DNA of 64,000 nt from Lineus longissimus (taxonomy: Eukaryota; Nemertea; Pilidiophora; Heteronemertea; Lineidae), in contig NC_088308.1 in the NCBI RefSeq assembly GCF_910592395.1, forward strand, positions 8,387,001-8,451,000, given 5' to 3'. Both the position numbers and the translations under genes were made by a program. A model generated the notes under the pieces. The model searched no databases and was not told the DNA's origin. It was given only the letters and a program-made list of their open reading frames with translations. Positions 26,965 through 40,008 of the stretch are shown here, piece by piece (the stretch's first letter is position 1; each line of letters starts with the position of its first letter).

Positions 26965-28495
26965 TTCTGAATGAGATATTTTAAAGAGTTCATTAACGGA
27001 AAACAACTGAAAAAAGAGGGGACGTGATTTTGTTTTGTGATTATCTGCATCTGGACTAAGCATTGTACATGAAAGAATTAGGAATTTAAATTTACCTATG
27101 AAAAAAACAACGTCTCAAGACGTGAATATTTTGTGGACAACAGTTTTTTGGCAGCTTTTCGACAAGAAGATCGTGATCTCATCGATGCTGTTTTGGGAAA
27201 AATGTTCTCCCTTTATTTCCATGTTAGGGTTGTATTTTCTGTCAACAGCTAATGACTTTCGAGGATGTCAACATCCAAAGGCAGAAGTTGAAAAGTAATA
27301 GTGTTGCCTTTGCAAGGCTGGTATATACTGCACGTCTCATAATTAAACGCAACATCACGACCGAACTTGCTTCGCAGCGGATACTGCTTCTCCAGTGCGT
27401 GTATGTGTCAAAGTGGTCATCAAGACGCCGTTGATCAGAAAATGACAAGAAAGTAGCTTGCTTTGAATTGGCATTACACCACCATCATGAGAGTGTGAGC
27501 TGTTGGTTGCGGCGGAAGAATTACGACCGTGTTTTAATAGTTCTTCCAAGCTCGATCCTGAATATTGATGCAATTTACCTTAGTTTTGTAATCAACATCA
27601 CAGGCTCCCAACTATGGACAGTATTGATCCTAAATTGTATTTGAAATCAATAAAATCTGCTGTGTGATTTTCTCCTCTTGCTCTGTGTGATGAACGTCCT
27701 CAAAATGAAACTCTTAAGTGCCTAAAATATCGAATTCCGGAAAATTGAGGAACAGCAACGCTCCTATATGACGTACACACCTCGATATATTTATAATCGT
27801 ATTATTTACTTGTTTACACAGCCAGCCTCGAAAGGCTTACAAGACACACTCAAGAAATACTGTAGTTTCTCACTCCTAACGTCCAGCCAAATCTTTTCAT
27901 AGCGCACATATCTAGGCTCGTAATGGGTAATTTTTAGGCCTTCTATATTGCCATTGATGCTGCTGGTCAATCAAGTATAGGCCTGAAGAAACTCACTCCC
28001 GTCGTGGGCCTACCAAAATGTATACATACACTGGCTTTTTTATTACAGTGGACGTTAGGCGTGCGAAACTAGAGTATAGTCTGTGCCGACCCCGACATGA
28101 CAGCCCTTAATGCGGCCATGCATCATGTACACAATGCCATGGCGAAGCTAGGCCGACACTGACCTTAAACACACTGGCTTTCGAGCCACAGTGGACAATC
28201 GTGTGACAACTAAACTGAGACAAACTATATCAGCCCGCTTAGAATCTCCCGACGCCAAGATACGTTATCATTGCACCGAATTGCACAGCGTCAGATTTTT
28301 TATGCCCCTTTCAAGAATTTAGACCTGGCGAAACTCTTTGCCGCGAATATGTCCATCATTCGACATTTTTCCCGAGAAACTTTTCCGTTCTACAGTATAA
28401 GAGCTCGACTGTACGTACCCAATGGATGATTCTGCTCGGTAACATGGATCACTGGCCTCGGCAGGAAGATGCTTCTCCAGTAGTCATTTATGGGT

Positions 28496-31188
28496 TTATC
28501 GACGGGTGGTGGTGGTGTTCCATGTCGGTGTGTAAATGGAGAATCGTCCCCAATGATGTCCTACCGAGTAATAGTTTACAAAAGTTCCATCATCAGCGGT
28601 GGCAATCACTTCATGCCTAACCGGAATTGAATAAAGTTGTACGATTCCATCGTGCCATCTTTGATTAAACGATGCTGGTATCGGGATAACAAATACCAGT
28701 GTCGTTATTTGCCGGTTAGGTTCCGGCCCCAGGTCCCCCGCAATGTGGCAGATAAAAAGAAGCCTCTGGTTGCTACTATCCCATTCAACATTTTTCCAAC
28801 ATTTCAATGGCAATTGCCCTCTTTGATGATCCAATGCGCCCTTAATCGTAATCGTTTCTTTGTAATTACTTCTCCTCGTAAGGAGATAAATACATTGGCG
28901 TTGATGGATAACAATGTCTTTCTCACCAGTTATATGAATGTCATGATCATGAATATGTTTTGATACACTTCTTTGATTATCGAGCTTTCGTCCATCTCTC
29001 ATCACATAAGTCATGTGATTTAAATGGTGAGCCTGTTTCATAACCAGATAGAAAATACCGATCACATCCCATATGCGTCGATTTCTTTGCACACGGTACA
29101 TAACAAATGTTTCGTTCATGTTATCTGATGCTTTGATATCAACTATATTCAGTAGTTTTCCATCTCCTTGTTGTAGTTCCAGCAAAAAATAACCTGTTAC
29201 GCGTCCGTGTAGAACATTCACGATAGGACAGTGTTTTAACCTATCGGAAAAGAACACCAGACTCCCAAGAACAAATTTTACACTCACTGCACGTATATTC
29301 TGCCGTATACTGGCGCCTGAAATTGTGTTAAATGATCGTTTTCTTCGATAAGGGCCACCTTGTTTTCGCCTAAAAACATGGACTACGCTAATGCTTTTCA
29401 TTATCTCCACTATGTATGAATTGGTAAGTTCATCAAAACAAACAGCGACTTTGCACTCCAAGTTAGAGTATTGCCTAAAGTCAGACAAAAAACGAGATTT
29501 CTTGTAGTTTAGCTGGATCTTTAGCCCACTCTGAAATCATGAATAACTTTTACTGTTGGCATTCTCCTTTTGCCATATCGCAGATGCAGAGCCACCTCGT
29601 ATTTCAGATTTGCATTATTCTTTTCTATCTCCTGATTTGTAAGGATGGATTATACATTTTCTACAAATCAGTATACTGCTTCAATTATTTGATCTATACA
29701 AAATGGCATGCACACTAATATGCCCATAATTCACTACTAACATCTCATGACACCTACTTTATCTAGTAGCTTCTGCTTTACTAAGGAGAAAGGGCAGTAA
29801 GTATCGTTTTTTGGTCAAAAACACTCTTTGGGCGTGTCGCGTATAGTCAAGCTTTTCCTACTATGCATGTCGATCGCGAGCTATGCCTCTCTCTCTCTCG
29901 AGGTATGTAGCGAGTCATGGTAGGGTTTCCAGATGCACTTTTGAGACTCTCCTCTTGCAAGACAAGACTCTTTAAATCAGCCGCCTAATTTCTCCAAACT
30001 AAGTTAGACGCTAAGGATGGCGTTATTGTGGGATAATTGCCAGTGCCAAACGTTAGTGCAAACCTAGTTCACAATATTGTTGACCTACATTTTGTCTCTT
30101 TTGACTGGCCACTAATATAAGTGTGAAGCATACGCATAGATGATGCTGACCGTGTGCATACACTAGGAAGCATCCTTTGTATTACCACCGTTGAAAATAT
30201 CTGTGTAAGCCGAAATCACGGAAGAGGTCGTTGACCTTGTCAAGATCATCCTTGGGTAATAGCGGACAGGTGTCTTTTTATGGTCCTTAAAAGCAGTACC
30301 CTCCCACAATATATTTGCACCACCTGAAGCAATTTTCTGAAGTCAATATGCCACCCAAGTGCATCTTTGAACTTAGCAAGATAATCACTGAATAATGGAT
30401 CAAAGTGTTGGTTGTTTGTTGTTTCTGGTACGAGATTACCCTGTCCGTGCGTAACGAGAAAAAAAAGAATATAAAGTTAGGCCTATCTTCATTTTCAGAT
30501 TTTTTGGGGTCAAGGTCACACATAAACTTTTTATATGTTCCAAGGTTTAACGAAACTAGGTCAAAAGGTAACTAACTTCCCATCGTCACTCATATACTAT
30601 ATACGCCATTGAAAAAAAAAGATATTGATAAAAAGCTCCAGAAAGTCGTTGAACGCATAGTTCCCCATTATGGTGTATACAATGAGCTGAGAAATAATGG
30701 CTCGTAAACGTATACTAGTTGCTAAAAGATTCGTTCTGTCAAGCGGATACTGCGCAATAAAGATACATGCACTGTCTAGGTTGATGAGCGATTGAAAAAC
30801 TACCGACGAAGACGCAACATACCTTCTTGATCATCATTTTACCATGGTTAAAACGTTGCCTCCCGATAACATGCCTGGATTTCTGAGGGCACATCTTGAT
30901 TAAACAGGTGCATCGGCTATTGTACTTTATGGATTCGAAGTTGAATCCAGCGACTGTATCCTGCAATGAGCTCCTCAGAGAACACTCAGTCCTTGACCTT
31001 GCTTCTAAAGATACGCCAAACTGGCTGTATCTAAATCTGAAGGTGTTGGACGAAATCGGGACGAATATCAAAGCAATATTCGTACTTACTGAGACTTCAA
31101 CGAACGGAGACACCATCACGAACAACGTAGTTAAACTTCGCAACACTGGAACTCTAAGCATTACCCTATTGCGTGCTTTTAACTCCAT
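28496..31188 (-). CDS. Secreted PAN-like/beta-propeller-like protein, array copy 3
   Basis: Exon 1 is 30823-31188 and exon 2 is 28496-29530, phase 0, intron 1292 nt, 466 aa. Exon 1 differs from copies 1 and 2 at a few sites (MVSPFVEVSVST, SLEARSRTEC, GFNFES). Exon 2 begins SGLKIQ and has LHGRVTGYF where copies 1 and 2 have IHENVTGYF, as copy 4 does. This removes one potential N-glycosylation site. The cysteines of the PAN-like module are kept. No stops or frameshifts were seen. Confidence 0.8.
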
Positions 31189-32589
31189 TTCTGAATGAGA
31201 TATTTTAAGGAGTATAACTGAAAACAACTGAAAAAAGAGGGGACGTGACTTTGTTTTGTAATTATCTGCATCTGGACTAAGCGTTTTATACATGGAAGAA
31301 TTAGGAATTTGAAATGACCTATGAAAAAAACAACGTCTCAAGATGTGAATATTTTGTGGACAACAGTTTTTTGGCAGCTTTCCGACAAGAAGATCGCGAT
31401 CTCATCGATGCTGTTCTGGGAAAAATGTTCTCCCTTTATTTACATGTTAGGGTTGTATTTTCTGGCAGCAGCTAATGACTTTCAAGATGTCAACATCCAA
31501 ATGTAGAAGTTGCAAGGCTGGTATATACTGCACGTCTCATAATAACGCAACATCACAACCGAACTTGCTTCGCAGCGGATACTGCTTCTCCAGTGCGTGT
31601 ATGTGTCAAAGTGGTCATCAAGACGCCGTTGATCAGAAAATGACAAGAAAGTAGCTTGCTTTGAATTGGCATTACACCACCATCATGAGACTGTGAGCTG
31701 TTGGTTGCGGCGGAAGAATTACGACCGTGTTTTAATAGTTCTTCCAAGCTCGATCTTGAAAATTGTATTTACCTTAGTTTTGTAATCAAGGCTCCCAACT
31801 ATCGAAAGTATTGATCCTAAATTGTATTTGAAATCAATAAAATTTGCTGTGTGATTTTCTCCTCTTGCTCTGTGTGCTAACCGTCCTCAAAATGAAACTC
31901 TTAAGTGCCTAAAGTATCGAATTCCGGAAAATTGAGAAACAGCAACACTCCTATATGACGTACACACCTCGATATATTTATTAAATTATGATTTACTTGT
32001 TTATTTGAGTGTCAGTTGTATAGTACAACACAGCCAGCCTTGAGAGGCTTACAAGACACACTCAAGAAATACTGTAGTTTCTCATCTCTAACGTCCAGCC
32101 TGATCTTTACATAATGCATATTCCTAAAATTGGAAAAATGTTAAGGCCTTCTATATTGCCATTGACGCTGCTGGTCAATCAAGTAATGGCCTGAAGAAAC
32201 TCACTCCCGTCGTGGGCCTACCAAAATATACACATAAATTGGCTGAAGTCGGGCGTGCGAAACTAGAGTATGCTGCCATCCATTGCCATGGTGTCAACAT
32301 CAATACACAGTTGACAATCGTGTGACAACTAGACTGTGACAAACTAAAACCGCACGACTGCCCACCGTGTATGCAAAACGGGTACTGTCAGGTCTGCCAG
32401 GAGCCACCAGTGTTCAAGAGAAGTTCGCAGTATTTTTGGTATTGGGTTTTGAATGGCTAATGAAAAAAAATGCCATAACTTTCCTGTCATATGCATAATT
32501 ACAAAACAAAAAATTCTTGGTATCGTGTTATAAGCTGCATTGAATTTGGTGCATTAGTTTGCCAGATACCGTATAAAGTAGGTGTCGAT

Positions 32590-33120
32590 ACAAATATTGT
32601 GGAACCATAACATTTCGCGTGCAGAATATTTTCGCGGATTTCGTAAGCAGGGTATGTTCGCGAAAATATTCTGCCGCAAGATCTCTTGCTTTTCTACAAG
32701 AATTTCATGTCATTGTTGCTATGTATCCACAGAGGCGTTGTTTCTAGCTAGGCCCTATGCCAACCTTAGCGTAGTATACCATGTAGGGGATAAAAGAGAC
32801 GGCGTTTCCCTCCACCAATTGCATAAAAATTACATGGCCTAACAAACACGAATTCTTGTACTTTGAATGACTACTGCCTATTTGAAACCCATCTTTGTGC
32901 GCTATATGTTAAACTTTATTACGTCACAATAAGACATATTGACAATTGATTTGAGTAATCTAATATAGACATTAACACTGCAGCGCTTACTCAGAGCTTT
33001 ATGTCCAGTAGACAATGGAAAAACACATTTCACTCGCGAAATTATTCTGCGTGAAAATGTACATCATTTGACATTCGCGAAAAAATTTTTGCGGCGAAAA
33101 TGTTCCGTTCTACAGTTTAT
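32590..33120. repeat. Insert in unit 4 with TTCGCGAAAATATTCTGC motifs
   Basis: The sequence just downstream of copy 4 holds an inverted pair, GCAGAATATTTTCGCG / CGCGAAAATATTCTGC (about 32621-32680), and further related words near 33035-33105. Units 2 and 3 have only the last portion, ending TTCCGTTCTACA before GAGCTCGACT. It appears to be a small repeat with inverted ends, complete in unit 4 and truncated in the others. Confidence 0.45.
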
Positions 33121-33223
33121 GAGCTCGACTTTACGTACACGACGGATGATCTTGCTCGGTAACATGGATCACTGGCCACGGTAGGAAGATGCTTCACCAG
33201 GGTTATTGTCATTTTTGAATTGA

Positions 33224-36025
33224 TCAACGGGTGGTGGTGGTGTTCCATGTCGGTGTGTAAATGGAAAATAGTCGCCAAAGACTTCGCGAGTGGTAGTTAA
33301 CAAAAGTTCCATCACTAGCGGTGGCAATCATTTCATGCCTAACCGGAATTGAATAAAGTTGTACGACTCCATTGTGCCATATTCGATTAAATGATGCTAG
33401 TATCGGGATAACAAATACCTGTATCGTTCTTTCCCGGTCCGGTACCGGCCCCAGGTCCCCTGCAATGCGGCAGATAAAAAGCAGCCTCTGGTTGCTACTA
33501 TCCCATTCAACATTTTTCCAACATTTCAATGGCAATTGCCCTCTTTTATGATCCAATGCTCCCTTAATCGTAATCTTTTCTTTGTAATGACTTCTCCTCG
33601 TAAGGAGATAAATACATTGGCGTTGATGGATAACAATGTCTTTCTCACCAGTTATATGAATATCATGATCATGAATATGTTTTGATACATTTCTTTGATT
33701 ATCGAGCTCTCGTCCGTCTCTCATCACATAAGTCATGTGTTTTAAATGGTGGGCATGTTTTATAACCAGGTAGAAAATACCGAATACATCCCATATGCGT
33801 CGATTTCTTCGCAAACGGTACATAACAAATGTTTCGTTCATGTTATCTGATGCTTTGATATCAACTATATTCAGCAGTTTTCCATCTCCTTGTTGTAGTT
33901 CCAGCAAAAAATAACCTGTTACGCGTCCGTGTAGAACATTCACGATAGGAAAGTGTTTTAACCTATCGGAAAAGAATACCAGACTCCCAAGAACAAACTT
34001 TACACTCAGCGCACGTATATTCTGCCGTTTACTGGCACCTGAAATTGTGTTAAATGAACGTTTTCTTCGATAAGGGCCACCTTGTTTTCGTCTAAAAACA
34101 TGGACTATGCTAATGCTTTTCCTTATCTCCACTATGTATGAATTGATAAGTTTATCAAAACAAACAACGACTTTGCACTCAAACTTAAAGTTTTGCCTTA
34201 AGTCAGATAAAAAACGAGATTTCTTGTAGTTTAGCTGGATCTTTTGCCCACTCTGAAATCATAAATAAATTTTACTGTTTGCATTCTCCCTTTGCCATAT
34301 CGCAGATGCAGAGCCACCAGCTCGCATTTCACATTTGCTTAATTTTTTGCTATGTTCTGATTTGTAAGGATGCATTATGCATTTTCTACAAATCAGTCAC
34401 TGCTTCAATTATTCGATCTATAAAAAATGGCATGCAAACTAATATGCCCAAAATTCACTACTAACATCTCGTGACACCTACTTTATCTGATAGCTTCTGC
34501 TTTACTAAGGAAAAAGGGCAGTAAGTAGCATTTTTTTGGTCAAAAACACGCTTTGGGCGTGTCGCATCGTCATGCTTTTCCTATTTTGCATGTCGATCGC
34601 GAGCTATGCCTCTCTCGGTCACGAGATATGAAGCGAGTCATTGTAGGGTCTCCCAATTTTTTTGAGCCTCTCCTCTTGCAAGACAAGACTCATTAAACCA
34701 GCTGCCTCATTTCTCCAAACTAAGTTAGACGCTATGGATGGCGTTATTGTGAGATAATTGCCAGCGCCAAACGTTATTGCAAACCTACTTCACAATATTG
34801 TCGTCTTTATCGGAGAAAACCTATGTTACTTTAAGTATAGATTCGGATTGTCCTAAAAAATTAATTGTTGAAATTGTAAATCAACCCTGAGCTCCTGATC
34901 AAAAGTGTAACCAGATTCTTCTTTTGACAGACAACTGATATACATGTGATGCATACGCATAGATGATGCTGACCGTGTGCATACACTAGGTAGCAAGCCT
35001 TGTGTTACCACCATTGAAAATATCAGTGTAACCGAAAACACTGAAGAGGTCGTTTGCCTTGTCAAAATCATTGTGGGGTAATAGCGGACCGGTGTCTTTT
35101 TATGGTCCTGAAGAGCAGTACCCTCCCAATATATATTTTCACCACTTGAAGCAATTTTCTGAAGTCAATATGCCCACTTAGCCTGATAATGACTGAATTG
35201 TGGATCAAAGTGTTGGTTGTTTGTTGTTTCTGGTACGAGATTACCCTGTCCGTGCGTAACGAGAAAAAAAGAATATAAAGTACATGTACATTTGTTTTTT
35301 CTGCCGTTAGGCGTATATTCACTTTCAGATCTTTTTGGGTCAAGGTCACACATGAATTTTCATATGTTCCAAGGGTTTTACGAAACTAGGTCAAAAGGTA
35401 ACTTCTTCCCATAGTCACTCATATACTACTCCATTGAAAAAAATACATGATATAGATAAGAGGCTCCAGAAAGTACAATGTAGTTGAACGCATCGTTCCC
35501 TATTATGGTGTATACAATGAGCTGAGAAATAATGGCTCGTAAACGTATACTAGTTGCTAAAACATTAGTCCTGTCAACTGGATACTGCGCAATTAAGATA
35601 GATGCACTGTTTAGGTTGATGAGCGGATTGAAAAAACTACCGAAGAAGACGCAACATACCTTCTTGATCATCATTTTACCATGGTTAAAACGTTGCCTCC
35701 CGATAACATGCCTGGATTTCTGTGGGCAAATCTTGATTAAACAGGCGCATCGGCTATTGTACTTTATGGATTCGAAGTTGAATCCAGCGACTGTATCCTG
35801 CAATGAGCTCCTCAGAGAACACTCAGTCCTTGACCTTGCTTCTAAAGATACGCCAAACTGGCTGTATCTAAATCTGAAGGTGTTGGACGAAATCGGGACA
35901 AATATCAAAACAATGTTCGTACTTACTGAGACTTCGACGAACGGAGACACCATCACCAACAACGTAGTTAAACTTCGCAACACTGGCACTCTAAGCATTA
36001 CCCTATTGCGTGTTTTTAACTCCAT
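33224..36025 (-). CDS. Secreted PAN-like/beta-propeller-like protein, array copy 4
   Basis: Exon 1 is 35660-36025 and exon 2 is 33224-34252, phase 0, intron 1407 nt, 464 aa. The reading frame continues 5' of the first internal Met (34132) to the acceptor, through FECKVVVCFDKLINSY. Near the end a 6-bp difference changes the motif after DGTFVNY (HSRSLWRLFSIY against RPVGHQWGRFSIY). This is the most distant of the four. Its upstream spacer has lost the putative 5'UTR donor kept in copies 1-3, so expression might differ. Confidence 0.78.
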
Positions 36026-36699
36026 TTCTGAATGAGATATTTTAAGGAGTATAACTGAAAACACTGAAAAAAGAGGAGACGTGATTTTATTTTGTGATTA
36101 TCTACATCTGGGGTACATAGTCATCGTACTTGGAAGATTTAGAAATTTAAAATGACCTATGAAAAAAACAACGTCTCATGTTGTCAATATTTTGTGAACC
36201 ACAGTTTCTTTGCTGCTTTTCGACGGGAATATCGTGATCTCATCGATGCTGTTTTTGGTAACATCCAAATGCAGAAGTTAACAAGTAAAAGTGTTGCCCT
36301 TGCAAGGCGATGGAAGGAAAACACATCAAGCCGTAACTGGTACTGCACCCATAATGTATTCACCGGCCGATCTTGCTTCACAGTCGATATTGCTTTTCTA
36401 GTCCATGTATGTGTGGTCATCTGGACGCCCGTTGATCAGAAAATGACAGCAAAGTAGATGCCCTAAATTTGCATTATACCACGATCATTAGACCTTTTGC
36501 TTTTGGTTGCGGAAGAAATACGACCGTGTAAGTTGTTCCAAGCTCGGCATAAGCCTGCGCTATTGTACCTTTGTAATGAATATCGCAGGCTCCCAACCAA
36601 TATATAAGTATTGATCCTAACCTGTACTTGAAATACAAAATCGAAAATCAATAAAAGGTACAGTGTTTTTTCTCCTATTGCTCTGTGTGCTTAACTTTC

Positions 36700-38670
36700 T
36701 TAAAATGAAAATCTTACGTGGCTAAAATATCGAGTTCTGGCAAATTAGAGAAAGAAATAATCCCATGAACGTAGATGAATCGATTAACGTACATGTATTG
36801 TGTACTTGAATTTGTAAAGTGCCAGTGCCAGTATGTACAGGGCATGGAAAAGTGATTTCTTTGCCTTTGTCGGAACTTGCTAAAAAGGGAGACCATTTGA
36901 AAAATTGCTACTATGACAACGAAGTTCTACCCTGAGCTCACGATATTTAGCATCCAGGTACTCTGCTTTAATTCGAAGAGTTTTTTTCTGGCCTCTCCTA
37001 GTCGCACGAAAACCCCCTCAGCGCCAAAATATTTGTTGACGTCCGACGTTTATTACAGGGTCTTCATTGAATTCACAGTCCTAGAATGAGATACGTGTAG
37101 CTCCTTGTAATGGATTATTCGTAAAATCTAGATCGCTAGACTGCTGGATTCACTAGATTGTGACTCATGGATCATCACCGCCTGGATTGGGGATCGTTCG
37201 GAAAATGTGATATGATATTCATGTGTATATAGATTGCTTTCTAACCTCTACGTTCACGTGCACCATGTTGCAATACTCGGCCTCATGCTATAGTACATAA
37301 TCATTCACACATTGACTTGGGAAGTTCTTCAGCCACAATACAAACCCTCTGTCAGCTTTGCAGCTCGGCGATTTTGCTGGTGAAGAGTCTGAGACTGAGG
37401 AATCCATGTTGGCCTTGTCAGTGTGTGCACATGGTGGAAAATTTGGTTATTGGGCAATCCATCCAGGTGGTGGTGATCCATGAGTCGCCATGCAGTTAAT
37501 ACTGGAGTCAAATGATCCAGAAAAACGGCAAGACGAAAATCTACACTACAAGGAAATTTGTCACAAAATAATTGTAGGAATTGGGAGTTTTGAATAGCAC
37601 GGTAAAAAAAGTTTTATAATAAATGTTGATTTCATTTGCGCTAGTTGAATTCCCAGCCTAGTCTGTCTCACAACAGGGCCTCTTTATGATTAGTTATCCA
37701 CTAGAAGATGATGATAGATGATTGCAATCTCGAGAAGACAAACTACTCGTCGATATAATCTAAATATAATTAGCCACAAGTACCTTTTTAAACAGAAAAC
37801 ATTTTTAGACCCATAGCGTTTACAACTCTCTACAGTAATAAGTGGGCCAGAATGGGCCTACCTATAGGTTATCGCGACTTACGATTATGGCTCTTAATAA
37901 TGCCTGGCAGTTTGTTGATGCAAGGCAATATTCGTGATATCAACATTCGACTGATCCACTTTGAGGGGTAAATAACTTCTTTCTGCGTGAAGCACTAGAG
38001 TACATCCGTGAGTGAAGTAAAAACTCGACCATATCTTTCGTAGCAACCGCTACTCAGTGTGAGCACAAAATCGAAAATTAAACTTGAATTCGAAAATTAC
38101 CAATTGTGTTTTTAACATGTTCAACAATGCCGCTGTATCTGCACATGGGCAATATTCATTTGCTGATAGAACTTGATAGAGTCATGCCTTAAACAGTCGC
38201 AAAGATGTTTTCCAGTTCAAGGAGGACAAGATAGAACTAATAACATGGTTTCTGTTGACAGGGTGCCAGGCTATAAATCTGTAATCTGACACAAAGTGTT
38301 GTTCTATCAGTCTATACAGTTGTAATGGAGTTCTTGTTTACATGATGAATTAATCCCATAGATCACGAGCTGCCCTCTAAACAGTGATGCGTATACTATC
38401 ATCATTAGTGTCCAGCTATCTCCCGCTACGAGTGATCACTCAAATTCGAAAACGTTTGGCGATGATTCAGCATGATGTCATCACGTTCCATCGTATTCCA
38501 TTCCTTCCGTCAATATGATGAGGCCACAGCGGGTCCACTATGAAAATGAATAGAAATAGGTAAACGGTAACAATTAAATGCCGTTTGATTAATTGTTTAT
38601 TTATTCATGAATCAACAACAACGATCAACACTCTCAAAAAGACTTGATTACTTACACACAAAATAACGTT
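36700..38670. other. No recognisable gene
   Basis: Short ORFs only. The 60-codon ORFs at 37317-37511 overlap on opposite strands and carry no motif. Nothing else is supported here. Confidence 0.4.
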
Positions 38671-38849
38671 AGATCAATAAAGGTATAATGTACATGTATG
38701 CTTGATTAATTCCTCCGTGCGCTTTGGCGGTAGCGTGTAAACTAATGACGACGTTCGTGGAATCAGTCCCTGCTTGCATTGGCCCAGATTGATACATTGC
38801 ATCATGAAGGCCATTTCATTAATAATGCTCTGTGGGCCACCTGTTACGT

Positions 38850-39000
38850 GAAACTTTGAGACTTTGTTCATAACAAAGTTTTTCACTAACTCTGACGCTA
38901 ACTTAACTTGGTGTTGTAAGTCTAATAGCGGAAGGAGATAACTCCACGTTACGTTAACGCCAGCGTTAGTGACAAAACCAGTTTTGAATAACCAGGCCTC
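38850..39000. repeat. Diverged relative of the 12344-12734 MITE (fragment)
   Basis: Contains TAACTTGGTGTTG, TTAACGCCAGCGTTAG and TTTTGAATAACCAGGCC, which correspond to the internal TAACGTTA-type words and the ...TTTGAACAACCGGGCCC end of that MITE. The matching left end was not identified. The 113-codon minus ORF here is therefore probably not a gene. Confidence 0.4.
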
Positions 39001-39019
39001 GGTGAGGCTCGGCATGGTA

Positions 39020-40000
39020 CTAGAAACTTAGAACAGTGGGTTAAGGGCACAATCATCATCATGATTCAAAACAGAAGATATCATCCGAACGGCAATATAG
39101 ATATAATACATAGCGTAAATTGATAGTGTGGTTAGTTTTAAAATTGTACAACTAGAGATTTCAGAAATAGCTACGCAAAGCGTAAAGCGACGAAGAGTGC
39201 ACTTAACCCACTCGCTCTCTCTCGATTTTTTAAAATAATTTTTTTTATCTAACACTTAATTGTCGAATCCATAGTGCATCAATGATGAGCGAAGTGTACG
39301 AGCAACTACTAGGTATTCCTGTTCTTACCTAAACGCCGCATTAAACAGGTAGCTGCCATATAAAAGGTGTGGGTTGGGACGAGGCTGGCTTTTGCCAGTA
39401 AGATATTTTTGAATTCAGAGCTCCTGCCATTTGGGCCAGTTTATTCAAAATTACAAGAGTTTGAAAAGGCAGTTTTCGATGAAAAGTTGATACATTTATC
39501 ATGAAGTTTCATGAAAGCCATATGCCCACTTAGGGTTTATGAGATGGTCTATTTGTCGGAGAAATTAGGTGGGAAAGATTTGTAACTGAAAATTTGCTTC
39601 ATTAATAATGCATAAATGTACTATGTGATAGACAGTTTGATGCATGATTGGCATGTGGTAAGGCTAAATATGGACATTGTAAACAAAAGCATGTGACTGT
39701 TGTGCAGGAAAATTAGTCCCCTGAAAAAGCATGCAAAATATCCCCAAAAAAATGTGGAAAGGGGCCTACTTTTCATTGGGGGTAGTCCAGATGTATTCCA
39801 TGATTTATATTCCACCAAAACATGTTATTATTCACCTATTTATATTATTCACCTTTATGTTCAATGTTATGAAATATCCACTTCAATCATGTTAATCCAC
39901 TTGCTTTGCATCACATAAAACTAGTGTACTCCTTCACTAAATTCAACACAAAAAAAGTCAAATCTAAATCTAAATCCACAATAAATGATTGTTTAATCCA
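39020..40000. other. Probable flank of the Kolobok-like element, no gene
   Basis: AT-rich with short ORFs only. The transposon end should lie in or near here, but no TTAA-bounded TIR pair with 42.6-43.2 kb could be found by eye. Confidence 0.35.
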
Positions 40001-40008
40001 TAGAAGAA

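Larger units (their letters stand above)
19490..36700 (-). repeat. Tandem array of four ~4.3-4.7 kb gene-bearing units
   Basis: Each unit carries one two-exon gene plus its intron and spacer. The start-to-start distances of the 3' ends are 4478, 4300 and 4728 bp. Units 1 and 2 are nearly identical from the middle of exon 2 through the intron, exon 1 and spacer. Units 3 and 4 are more alike in several intron blocks. The shared 3' edge (GAATTTGGTGCATTAG) is seen at 19560 and 32535. The spacers also contain a conserved AATAAA on the plus strand (near 23170, 27645, 31840, 36650) and differ by insertions. Confidence 0.95.

Noticed and set aside
38674-39015. 113-codon minus ORF
   Set aside because: Overlaps a diverged copy of the GTTAACG-type MITE, so it is probably repeat-derived.
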